Assembly (NCBI GenBank): GCA_012845835.1
Contig: JABAKD010000007.1
Location: 3,011,516-3,075,515 of the forward strand
Source of the DNA: Undaria pinnatifida
Taxonomy: Eukaryota; Sar; Phaeophyceae; Laminariales; Alariaceae
DNA: 64,000 bases
Reading direction: 5' to 3'
Translations under genes and position numbers: made by a program
Shown: in pieces, positions 1-10,249 of the stretch
How positions within the stretch are numbered: the first letter of the stretch is position 1
Layout: every line of letters begins with the position of its first letter
The notes under the pieces: generated by a model
Told to the model about the DNA's origin: nothing
Database searches by the model: none
What the model saw: the letters and a program-made list of their open reading frames with translations, nothing else

Positions 1-275
1 TACCGCCAGGCTTGAGCCAGTCGCGCGAGTGACTCTGTATCTACCTCACTGACGAAAAAACACGTTTGGCGATTGTTTTAGGTGCAGCGTAGCCTATAAC
101 AATCCCCTATCGTATGAGTATCGAGAATTTTAACCAGCACGAAAGGGAAGAAAGCCTGTCACCGCAAGGAACGGGGGGGGGGGTCACCCGCGCGAGTGAC
201 ACCGAGCCACTGAAAAAATGGTGGCCAAAAAGGGGGTAAAATAACATATATACCCCCCCCTACCGTAGCATTGGT
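1..275 (-). mobile_element. Family C element
   Basis: Family C is about 275 bases, with ends like GACCAAGGCTACGGTAGGGGG and an inner palindromic motif GTCACTCGCGCGAGTGAC near each end. This copy runs in the reverse sense and its left end is cut by the window edge. No coding capacity is seen. Confidence 0.75.
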
Positions 276-965
276 CCGACAGAGAGGTAGTTTTTTGTTG
301 TTTTTGCCAATCAAATTTTCTGAACGACGGGGCCTTCTTAACCCAAAATCGTCGGGAAAACCCCACTCCAAAAAACGTGCTTTTAAAAAGTGGCCAAAAG
401 GGGGTACCCCCTCTACCGTAGCAATGGTCGACAGAGATAGCCTTTTTTTCTCTTTCTTTTTTCGGCCAATGACATTTTCGGAACGACGGGGTCATCTTAA
501 CCCAAAATCGTTGCGAAAAAAAAAAATTGAGATTAAAAAGTGCCCAAAAGGGGGTACCCCCTCTACCGTAGCACTGGTCGACAGAGATATCTTTGTTTTG
601 GGCCAATCACATTTTCTGAACGACGGGGTCTCCTTAACCCAAAATCGTCGGGGGAAAAAACAAACAAACTTGACGTTAGAAAGTGGCCAAAAGGGGGTAC
701 CCCCTCTACCGTATCATTGGTCGACAGAGATAGCCTTTTTTTCTCTTTTTTTTTTGTCCAATCATATCTTCAGAACGACGGGGTCTCCTTAACCCAAAAT
801 CGTTGCGAAAGAAAAAAAAAATTGAGATTAAAAAGTGCCCAAAAAGGGGTACCCCCTCTACCGTAGCACTGGTCGACATAGATCTCTTTTTTTTGGCCAA
901 TCACATTTTCGGAACGACGGGGTCTTGTTAACCCTAAATCGTCGGGGAAAAAAAGAAAAAATTGC
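251..965. repeat. Composite tandem array, ~150-base unit, about 5 copies
   Basis: The unit restarts near 262, 413, 567, 708 and 859. Each unit fuses a family C end (ctaccgtagcattggtc and ggggtacccc) with a slice of family A (gaacgacggggtctccttaa, cccaaaatcgtcgg). The array probably grew from one nested insertion. Confidence 0.85.
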
Positions 966-1004
966 TACATATAATATATATAGCCATCCATGCCGCTGCT
1001 TCAA

Positions 1005-1210
1005 TTCCCACCCCGCGCCCCGTCCCCAACGCCCCTTCCTTCCCGACCACCCGCACCATCGCCTAGACCTAGCACCACGCGTATAGCAAACCCCTACATC
1101 TATGCGACCTAAAGCCCTTTCGCCTCCCCCCCCCCACCTTCCCCCCCCCTCCCCCACCCCCCACCTCTCCACCCCCCCACCTCACCCCTACCCCCTCGAA
1201 CGCTCCGCCC
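1005..1210. repeat. C-rich low-complexity tract
   Basis: The stretch is dominated by CCCC, CCCA and CCTCCCCC runs, strongly strand-asymmetric (G-rich on the dynein sense strand). No gene is seen. Confidence 0.8.
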
Positions 1211-1219
1211 TCTACTCAC

Positions 1220-1632
1220 TGGTTGTACGACTTTCAGGATATACATGATGAACTGGTGCATTCTTTCCAAAACCGTCACATTTATCCCCTTGAACGATGT
1301 ATTGTTTCCACGCACAGATTGAGCTGCTCAGCCCGTCCCGCCCCCCGCCCCCCCGATGATAAACTGGTGCATTATTTCCAAAACCGTCATATCTATCCCC
1401 TTGAAGGATTTATAGTTTCCACGCACAAATTGAGCTGCCCCACCCGTGCCCCCCCCCGCTCCCTTTTGATCAAAACCAGGCCCCCACGTCCTCAAAAATT
1501 CCGCCCTCCCCTCACCGGTTTTTCGACTTACAGGATTCACTTGATAAACGGATGCATTTCCTTCCAGAGCTGTCAGATTTTGTCTCCCTCAATTAAAAAG
1601 AGGTTTTATAGTTTCCGCGCACAGACTGACTA
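1220..1632. repeat. Tandem ~107-base repeat, three copies
   Basis: Copies begin near 1246, 1353 and 1530 and share gat-aactggtgcatt, tttccaaaaccgtca and tagtttccacgcacaaattg. Poly-C spacers separate them. The third copy is more diverged. Confidence 0.8.
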
Positions 1633-1642
1633 AAATCACCCT

Positions 1643-1988
1643 GTTGACCCTGATAAGCTACACTGTAGTTGCGAGGGGAGTCGCCGACCTATATCCTTAA
1701 TGAGGACACACAACCCGTAATACGCGCGATCGGAGGAGCACACACAGCTTGCAAAGATGAGTTTCGACAAGATATTCGATCTCACAGCTGGAGTGTTTTT
1801 ATATTTTTATAATATATTATAAAAAATGAAAATACACTCCAGCTGTGAGATCGAAGATTTTGTCGAAACTCATCTTTGCAAGCTGTGTGTGTGATACTCC
1901 GATCGCGCGTATTACGGGTTGTGTGTCCTCATCAAGGATATAGGCCGGCGACTCCCCTTACAACTACAGTGTAGCTATCAGGGTCAAC
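1643..1988. mobile_element. Near-perfect 346-base hairpin (foldback element)
   Basis: Two arms of about 165 bases are almost exact reverse complements, from GTTGACCCTGATA at the left to TATCAGGGTCAAC at the right, around an AT-rich centre near 1815. This is the form of a foldback-type non-autonomous element. Partial relatives occur at about 2395-2560, 3480-3570, 5375-5475, 13140-13230 and 28304-28390. Confidence 0.93.
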
Positions 1989-2019
1989 ATATATATATAT
2001 ATATACATATTTATGTTTT

Positions 2020-2260
2020 TTTTGTGCGACACGTGGCACGATATAGGTAGCAAATTTCCAACAAAAAAGCGTTTTGAATGTCTCCTTAACCCAAAATCAT
2101 CGGGAAAATAATTATACGAAAAAAAAACTCGCTGTTAAAAGGTGGCCTAAGGGGGGTAAACCACCCCCCCCCCCCCTCTACCTACCGTAGCATTGGTCCG
2201 ACAGAGGTAGTTATTTTTTTTTGGTCAACAACATTCTCTGAGCGACGGGACCTCCTTCCT
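2020..2260. repeat. Family A and C fragments
   Basis: gtggcacgatataggtag with ctccttaacccaaaatca is a family A end fragment. It is followed by the same A/C fusion seen in the 150-base array, here as a single copy. Confidence 0.7.
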
Positions 2261-2394
2261 TTTAGAGCCCCCAAACCCCTCCCTATACTAATCCCAAGTA
2301 ATTTTGTCCCCAGAAAGGGGTTCCAGCTGTAAAGGGGTTAACGCCAAATCGTCGGGAAAAGAAGAGAAAAAACTTGATATGTACTCCGGAGGAT

Positions 2395-2560
2395 ATTGTA
2401 AAAAATCAAAATACACTCCATCCAGCTGTGAGATTAAATATTTCGTCGAAACTAATCTTTTGCAAGCTGTGTGTGATACTATTGATATGTATATATATTA
2501 TACAAATACTTCAAGGACTTCAGCAGTGACTTCGACGAATTTCGGGTAAAAAATAATACT
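2395..2560. repeat. Partial relative of the hairpin element
   Basis: tacactccatccagctgtga and cgtcgaaactaatctttt match one arm of the 1643-1988 element. The partner arm is mostly missing. Confidence 0.75.
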
Positions 2561-2956
2561 CATCATATCTATTTATTTGTGCGACACGTGTCACGATAGA
2601 GGTATACCGTTTTTTGGCGAAAACCTGTTCTGAATGACGGGTCCCCCCTAGCACCGAACAACGTTGGAGTGCCGCAACATTTTCACGGAATGTAAAAAGT
2701 TTTCGGTACTGTACCTTTAGAAACCTCGAGTCTGTTTAGTTAAGAGATGCACTTTCGGTTTAGTTAGTTAATAAAAACCAGTTTTTGGGGCGAGGTGTAT
2801 TATAGCTACTTAAGGGAGAACCACCATAATAAACAAACAGGCGCACCTATATATCGTAGCATGCGTCGTGTCTGGCCCGTGGGTCGGTTCATCGAGTTGT
2901 TGCTTTTAATTTTCAGTTTTCTTTTTTCCCAAAGGAGGTTTGGGCGTGAGGTATAG

Positions 2957-3228
2957 AGGACGTGTTCTACGATAGCCCCCCCCCCCCCGAAAAATCAGCG
3001 GTTTTCTTTAACAAACGTTTCATGGCTGCCCGGCACATGGAAGGATACCGTTGAAAGAAAAGTATCCACACATTTTCTCGTGTGCAAAGGTCTATTGATC
3101 GACGACGTCGGAGTGTCGAGGGACACCGTGTTTCGGGAGATGCGACCGGGAGCTGGTTTTGACACCACCGGCGATTTCGTAAGATAAAAGTTGGGAGGGC
3201 TCTACTACCAATCGCAGAACGACTCTGA
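2957..3228 (+). mobile_element. Family B element
   Basis: Family B is about 255 bases. It starts ttctacgatagccccccc followed by cagcgattttctttaacgaa, and ends ctaccgtagaacgactc as an imperfect inverted copy. Conserved internal marks are gaaggatacc, cttgtgtgcaaaggt and gatgacgtcgg. No open frame is shared by the copies. Confidence 0.85.
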
Positions 3229-3667
3229 CCCTCACGAAAACGTCGGCGTACCTGTACCCTACTAGCACGGGTCAAAGGGCTACGCTCGTATCCTAGCTCA
3301 GTCGGCGTGATGTCCCATCGATACCGCGGGGCAGTCTACGGGATCGCTTACGAGTCGTCCCACGGTATGCGTTGACACTTTTGGGGTCAGTAGTGTTTCT
3401 GACCGTTTCAGCTCAGCTCCCTCGAGCACGGAACTACCTGTCGGTGCGACAGAGTTTTGTGGGGATATTTTACCAAAAATATTTTAAGGACGTCAACTGT
3501 GAGTTCGACGAGTTTAGGGTCGATGCTAATCTTTTGCCAGCTGCGTTGTTGATGCTTGTAGCATGCTATGTGGGTGAGCTTTTTTTTTCACTCAATGGGA
3601 GGGGTCCTGTTATTTTATTTTTTATTTGTAGGGCTAGCGCATAGAAGTGGCTTGGTGGGGTTGCGCT

Positions 3668-3908
3668 ATTTATCCCAAAATCGTCGGGAAAAAAAAAAAT
3701 AATAGGCCTTTTTTTTTTTTTTTTTGAATGATTCTCGTTGTGTTTGTTCTTTGGCCATGGGAATTTTTTTCATTCGGTGGTCGTATAATAGCAGTTCTGT
3801 TTTACTCCAGGTCAGGGTTTTAGGAAGGAGGGTCTTAAGCTCCCGGATTAAGGAAAACCTCAGAGAAAAAAAAAAATAGGTGGTGCACTTTTATGCGTAG
3901 CACGCGTC
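3668..3908 (-). mobile_element. Family A element, 5' end lost
   Basis: Family A is about 250 bases, with 21-base inverted ends GACGCGTGCTACGATAGAGGT. This copy keeps cccaaaatcgtcggg, ttggccatggga and the end gtagcacgcgtc, but its other terminus is eroded. Confidence 0.75.
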
Positions 3909-4224
3909 ATCCGATAAAAGGGTTACCTGTGTCATACACCCCCAATCAATGCAACCTTCTTCTCTTCTTCTCGCGTCGGTGTACATTATCCCACGAGGAC
4001 GATCACATGGAACCGTCCGTGGTATACTCCATGGAAAGTTCCATGCAATATCCCGTGGGTTCCATGAGCAGTTCCACCGAATCGTGCATTTTGTGGGAAA
4101 ATGTTTATCGCCCTACGGAAAGGGGGGGGGGGGGGGCGGCCTTTTGTGATCAATCACACGGGAAACGATACGGGGTACCCGAATTGCTTTCTTCGCGGAA
4201 TCGGTAATGGCACACTGTTAGACC

Positions 4225-4560
4225 GAGCCTATCGTAGGGAGTTCACTTTTGGAGGCCTTCATTTTTGGAGCGGCTCGGGCTTCACTCCCGCGAGTGACTT
4301 CCCTGTTCTTTGCTTGAGGCCTTAAGCAGTCATGCTGCGGCAAGTTTCGATATGTGACCGCAAGGGGGTGTTGAGACACGCTGCGCCCAAAAAAGGAATG
4401 CCTAAAGTCGTTTCGTCCGTGACGTACACAGTCGCTCGTGCGAGTGGTCCGAAAAAACCCAGTAGAAACCCGGGCTTTTTCACCACTAGATTCGAGGCAC
4501 TCGCACGAGTAGCTCGGTACCCCATCGACAACAGGCTTTAGGCCATGTGCTTGGCGCAGC
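4225..4560 (+). mobile_element. Diverged family C element
   Basis: gcggctcgggcttcactccc, gcgagtgac and gtacacagtcgctcgtgcga mark a degraded family C copy with both inner palindromes. Its ends are unclear. Confidence 0.6.
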
Positions 4561-4642
4561 GTGTGGCTAACTATGCCGTTGCTGAGTCATATTGCAAAGT
4601 TGAAACAGCGCACGACAGGGTAAGACCGCAGCTCAAGGGGGG

Positions 4643-4897
4643 GACTGATTCTACTATAGCCCTCCCCCCCCAAAACCAGCGATTTTGTTTAGCGAACGTT
4701 TCAAGGCTGCCCGGCACATGGAAGGATACCATTGCAATAACAGTATCCACACATGTTCTTGTGTGCGAAAGGTGTGTCGATCGATGACGTCGGAGTGTCG
4801 AGGGACACCGTGTTTCAGGAGATACCACCGGGAGCTGGTTCTGGAACCGGCGATTTCGTGAAAAAAAAAGTTTGGGAGGGCTACCGTAGAACGACTG
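4643..4897 (+). mobile_element. Family B element
   Basis: The copy has both ends (ctactatagccctcccc and ctaccgtagaacgact) and the internal family B marks, and closely resembles the 2957 copy. A family A element starts 48 bases later. Confidence 0.87.
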
Positions 4898-4945
4898 GGG
4901 GGGGGGGTAACTCGTACGAGAGACCCAGAACCACTGCTGCAAACA

Positions 4946-5201
4946 GACGCATGCTACGATAGAGGTGCACCACGTTTTTTCTAATACTAACCCTCGATTT
5001 GGGAAGCTTAAGACCTCTCCCTCTAAAACCGTTTCGGAGAAAAAATAATGCTGCTACGAGACAAAAAATACCATGGCCTAGGCACACAACGATAATTATG
5101 CAAAAATTAAGTATGTTTCTGACGATTTTGGGTTAAGGAGCCCCATCATCCAGAAAACATTTCAGGAGAAAAGTGCTGCTACATCTGTCGTAGCACGCGT
5201 C
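4946..5201 (+). mobile_element. Family A element
   Basis: It runs from gacgcatgctacgatagagg to cgtagcacgcgtc with the internal marks ttaagacctctccc, ggcctaggca and gggttaaggagccccat. Confidence 0.87.
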
Positions 5202-7230
5202 CCGCCCACTGCCGCAGCCACAGTGTAGAGTGAAACTGAGGGTAACCCCTCGCCCCCCCGCAACCACAGCCTTGGGTTTGCACATCACCCTTTGAGGAGG
5301 GGGAGAAAGAATGGTTTGACACGGAAAAAAAAACAGAGAGGAAACTGCATCGTTTCGGAAGAATGTGGGATACAGCGCGATCGGCGTATCACACGCGGCT
5401 TGCAAAGATGAGTTTCGACGAAACCTTCGATATCTCATGCGGCTGGAGTGTATTTTTTTTATTTTTTAATCGTGTACCATTAGGATGTGCAATATTCCAC
5501 CGGTAAAATGGGATATTTCTATAGAGATTCCCCACGTGATTGTACTCCACAACCTCCTTCTCTTCGTCGTGGAGCTACGCACGTTCTTGCACATGCCGTG
5601 GAACCACTGGCGGAACCCGCGGTACACCACCTGGGACGTTCCATGCGATGTTCCATGGCTTTCATGAGCGCTTCCACCGAATCGCTCATGTGGTATAATT
5701 CACATCGCCCTGCGGAGAGGGGGAGGAGTTTTGCGGTGTTGAATCACATGGGAAAGCCTAGGGAATATCCCATGGGCGACTCCACGGTATCGTCCATTGC
5801 AGAATGCACATCGTCCCGTGCAGAGCCGGAGAATGCTTGTCGGGAATCAACGTAGGTATATCCCATTGGGGCATGATGGGATGTGTCACAAGGGCATCGG
5901 ATATCTCGCCGACAAATATATGGGGGTTATCATACTATTGACCCTCAAAATCTTCTCCCCACCTGTCCGTGGGACGGCTTACATTGCCCCTCACGGTCGA
6001 TCCTCAGGAACGGCCCGCCGACCCAATATGAATTTTCTGTGAGATGTACCTATGCGATGTCGCATGGGTGCTCCATGAGTAGTTCCACCAAATCGCATGC
6101 GTGGGGAAACGGACATTGACCCGTGGTGGGGGGGAGCAGGTTTTGGCGGTTGATCGCTTGTGGAACCCTGTGGGATATCCCATAGCCAGCTCCCTGGGAT
6201 TGCCAATGGCGTACCGTACATCGTCCCGTGATGCGGGGGAGAAGATTCGCTGGGGAAAAAATCAAACGGTTATATCTTTTTGGGATATGGGATATCCCGT
6301 TACAATATGGAATATCCCACCAGGAAAAGGGATATCTCGTGTAGGGGTTCCCATGTGATTTTCCGCCAAAATCCGTCGCCCACTCTCAGCGGCACGGCGT
6401 ACATAATCCCTCATGGAAGGTCCCTTGGAACGGACCGCGAAACCGATGGGATATCCCATGGGCTATATCCGATGCGATGGCGCATTGGTTCCACGGCCGA
6501 TTCCACCGAATCACTCACGTGGGAAAACGTACATGCCTCCTCGGCGAGGGCGAATCAGGTTTTAGTGATCGACCACGTGGGAGCCCCAGTGGGAGATCCC
6601 ATGGGCAGGACCACGGGGTCGTCCAAGGGATACTGCTCGTCGCCTCGTGGCGGTTTTCCGTGAAACAACGCGGTGGTATCCCATTGATGTATAGGGATGC
6701 GTGAGCACTGCCGTTAAACTGCGCAGATTTCTTTTCCTGAGCTTCCACCCTTGAAGGGGTTCCACACGTTGCCAGAAAAACTGATTTGAGGAGAGGTCGG
6801 CGCGAGCGAGCGGACGGCCTGTGAGTAGATATAGATCGAGCACGGTTTTCGAGATAAAGATGGGGCTCCAGCGGTTTGGTGGGCTGATCTTTGGGTGACA
6901 TGCCTCCGATGTTCATGACAACTTCCGACTAAATCTACTCTACTCTAGCCGTGTCGTAGCGCGTGCGTATGGGATATCCCGTTACGGTCTGGGATATCCT
7001 GAGAGGAAATATGATATTTTGTAGGAGCTCCCGCGTGATTGCCCACAGCGACCTTCTCCGCCCCGACGCGGGACGACGCACATTATCCCACATGGGGGCA
7101 GTCCAGAGGAACACGCCGTCGAGCCCATGGAATATGCCATGAGATGCCCCATGCGATGTTGTAAGGGTTCCATGGGCAGGCCCACCGAATCGCGATGTGG
7201 GAGAATACTCTTCGTTCTGCGGGAAGGGGG

Positions 7231-7350
7231 AGAAGTTCGCCGTCGTTAATCGCATGGGAAGCCACACGGAATACATCCCAAGGGGCGGTGAGAAGTCCGC
7301 CGTCGTTAATCGCATGGGAAGCCACACGGAATACATCCCAAGGGGCGGTT
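7231..7350. repeat. Exact 60-base direct duplication
   Basis: The 60-base stretch starting agaagttcgccgtcgttaat is repeated immediately at 7291 with a single T to C change. It is a recent duplication inside the GGGATATCCC block. Confidence 0.95.
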
Positions 7351-8259
7351 GCACAGGATTGGCCGTTGCGCGTGAGCACTCTAGCCGCATCGTAGCGCGT
7401 GTTCATGGGATATCCCACTAGGATCTGGGATATCTCATTAGGATATGTTATATTTCGTAGGGGTTCCCGTGTGATTGTCCACCGCAAACCTTCTCCGTCC
7501 CCCCCGCGGAATGGCTTACATTATCCCATATGGGTGATCCAGAGGAACCGGCCATCGAACCCATGGAATATCGCGTGGGGCTTCCCATGCGATGTCCCAT
7601 GGGTTCCATGGGCCGTTCCACCGAATCGCCAATTTCAATGTGGGAAATGTTCTTCATTCTGCGGGAAGGGGGAGGAGGTCGGCGTACTAGATTAACATGG
7701 GAAGACCTACGGGAAATATCTCATGGGTGGCTCCACAGGACCGCCCGCTGCACGTGGTGCTTTGGCCATATCGTATCGCGTGTGCATGGGATATCCCATT
7801 ACGATCGGAGATATCCCACTGAGGAATGGGATATCTCGTAGGGGTTCCCGTGTGACTGCCCACCGCAACCATCTCCCCCTTTCGTGCGGGAGGACGTACG
7901 ATATCTCACACGGGCGATGCGGTCGAACTAGCCGGAAGACCCATGAGATATATCATGGGACGCCCTATAGTTCCATGGACAGTTTTACATAATATCTTAC
8001 GTGGAAAACCTACTTCGCCTTGCGGAGGGCGGGGGGAGGGTTTCGTGATCGACCACACCGGAAAGCCTATGCGGTATCCCATGGGCATGTCGCTCTACGG
8101 GATCGCCCATGGCAAAAACGTCCATCGCCCAGTGATGCTTTCTGTGAGCCAGGACAGGGATATATCCCATATAGGTATGAGCGCATGTTGCGGTAAAGAC
8201 GAATCATTGTGTATGTTCAACTTTTTGAGGAGTTCCAACCGCCATGGCTTCGGCAGGTG

Positions 8260-8500
8260 GGTAATGTTTGGGGCCTCTGTTTGGAGTGGCTCGGGGTCAC
8301 TCACGCGAGATTATCGTTATCCCTTCTTCGGTCTTAAAGCCTTCGTGTTGCTTTCCGCTAATGATATGAAACCACGCCATGGAGCGTGATCAGCTACGCC
8401 GCGCGAAAAAAAACTGCCTACACATCCTTCTTTTGTTTGGTCAACAGGCACAACCTAGTCGCTCGGGCGAGTGGCTCAAATTTCGATCCAGCAGTGTAAA
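8260..8500 (+). mobile_element. Diverged family C element
   Basis: gagtggctcggggtcactca and gtcgctcgggcgagtggctc are the two inner family C palindromes; the outer ends are eroded. Confidence 0.6.
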
Positions 8501-8533
8501 AAACGCGTAACCCCCTGCCTTAGCCGTGGTGTT

Positions 8534-9103
8534 GAAGCGTGCTACGATCGAGGCGCACCACTTTTTTTTTTTTTCATGGTAGTCTCAATGTGGGAGCTTA
8601 AGATCTCTCCGAAAAACTCATTTGGAGAAAAATACGACTACGAACGGATGAAAAAGCCCACCATGGCCTAGGTACGCAACGACAATCACGCGAAAGAATG
8701 ACCTATTCCCGACGATTTTTTGTTTTTTTTTTCACACCTCTATTTTCCAGCTTTTGGACAAGCCGTGGTCACAGGTGTCGTCCCTTCTCCCCCCCGGTCC
8801 TTGCCTTCAAATTTTATCGCGCATAGGGTTCAGAAATTCCCACTGCTCGTCGAACTTTCATCGAGTGTTGCTAACTCACGCTCTCGCGCTTTCCGCAAGT
8901 CATATTTGTGCACAAGAAAAAGCCCCCACGAATTTATACGAGTATGCACTCGGGGGGATTCGAACTCACGAACCTGACCCATACCAGGGTCGAGGATATA
9001 ACCTGATACGTCACCGGGGCGACCGGCTATTGGGTTAAGCAGCCCCAATCGTCCAGAAAATCACTTCAGACGAAAAGCGACTACCTCCATCATAGCACGC
9101 GTC
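8534..9103 (+). mobile_element. Family A element split by a SINE
   Basis: The left part starts gcgtgctacgatcgagg and stops at ccgacgatttttt (about 8715). The right part resumes at ttgggttaagcagcccc (about 9030) and ends tagcacgcgtc. The 310 bases between are the SINE. Confidence 0.88.
8716..9028 (-). mobile_element. tRNA-derived SINE inside a family A element
   Basis: On the minus strand a tRNA-like head carries the Pol III B box GAGTTCGAATCC (plus strand near 8955) and a weaker A-box candidate near 9010. A ~200-base body follows, then an A-rich 3' tail (T run at 8717-8732). The break in the host element is clean, so this is a retroposed copy. Confidence 0.8.
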
Positions 9104-9198
9104 TGTTCCACCCCTCGCTCAAGCATTGAGTTTGAGGAGGCATGTCGCGGTAGGGGTAAGCCAGCCATTGTTTTTTCTGAGGATCATGACCGCTTTAA

Positions 9199-9492
9199 GA
9201 CGCGTGCTACGATAAAGGTGCCCCATTTTTTATTTTTTTCTCTTTTTGTCGTGTTTCTCAAATTTTGGGAGCCTAAGACCCCTAGCAAAGAAAGACTGTT
9301 TTGGGGAGAAACATAAAACTTCTGACCGCGGATTAAAAACTCCCATGGCCTCCGTAGGTACACAATCAGAATCATGCCAAAAAAAAAAGTCCTATTATTT
9401 GATTTTTTCCGACGTTTTTGGGTTAAGGAGCCTCACCATTCCAAAAACCAAATAGCCAAAAAACGGTATACCTCTATCGTATAGCAGGTGCC
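9199..9492 (+). mobile_element. Family A element
   Basis: It runs gacgcgtgctacgataaagg through gggttaaggagcctcaccat to ctatcgtatagcaggtgcc. The last bases of the right end are altered. Confidence 0.85.
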
Positions 9493-9735
9493 TTGGGGAG
9501 ATCTACGCCCCACCCAAACCCCGATTTTTGAGAAAATTGACGTGAAAACCGATGAAACAACGCCGTGGCCAAGGCATACACAAAGGATAATGTTTGTAAA
9601 AAAACAAACACAAGAACGAATTTCTGAAATGGCATTCCGATTATTATTTTTTTTAGCTAAAGAAGCCCCATCATGCGGAAAGACAAAAATGGCGCGAAAA
9701 CGTTGCGTCCCCTGTCGCAGCGAAGCGTCCGGGGA
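9493..9735 (+). mobile_element. Highly diverged family A remnant
   Basis: gaagccccatcatgcgg, cgtggccaaggcatacac and a blurred terminus near 9730 keep the family A layout. The copy directly follows another A element. Confidence 0.5.
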
Positions 9736-9793
9736 AAAACCGAAGCGAACAGCGCCGTGAACTAGGCATGCGCAGGACAATCAAATTTTCAAT

Positions 9794-9962
9794 GACGCGT
9801 GCTACGATAAACCTAGAAAATTTTGACGAAAACGTTTTCTGAAGGACTGTGCTCCTTAACCCAAAATTGTCGGGATTTCTTTTCTTTTTTTTCACAGTTT
9901 TTTGTTGTTGTTGATGTTTACCTAGGCCATGCATTGTCCATCGGGTTGGTTGCGCTTTTCGG
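9794..9962 (-). mobile_element. Truncated family A element
   Basis: It starts gacgcgtgctacgataaacc and continues gctccttaacccaaaattgt and tacctaggccatg. It is cut where a family C element begins. Confidence 0.75.
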
Positions 9963-9967
9963 TTTTC

Positions 9968-10249
9968 GACCAATGCTACGGTAGGGGGGGGGTGGATTAC
10001 CCCCTTTTGGGCACTGTTGTTTCAGTGGCCGGTGTCACTCTCGCGAGCGACCGACCCCGCTGTTCCTTGCGGTGACAGTCTTTCTTTCCTTTCGTGCTGT
10101 TGAACATTCTCCATATTAATACGGAAAGGGATGGTTCGCTACGCTGCACCAAAATTATCGCCGAGAACGTGTTTCTGTCGGTGAGGTACAGAGTCACTCG
10201 CGCGAGTAGCTCAAACTCGGCGGCGAGAATTGGACCACCGTAGCCTTGA
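9968..10249 (+). mobile_element. Family C element
   Basis: It runs from gaccaatgctacggtagggg to accaccgtagccttgatc, with inner gtcactctcgcgagcgac and gtcactcgcgcgagtagc. Confidence 0.85.

Noticed and set aside
6280-6663. Open frames of 100-250 codons rich in MGYPI/HGIS phrases across 4-12 kb
   Set aside because: They are translations of the GGGATATCCC/CCATGGG palindromic units, occur on both strands, and change frame between units.
8940-9024. Functional tRNA gene
   Set aside because: The B box is good but the head does not fold into a full cloverleaf by eye, and it is joined to a SINE body and A tail.
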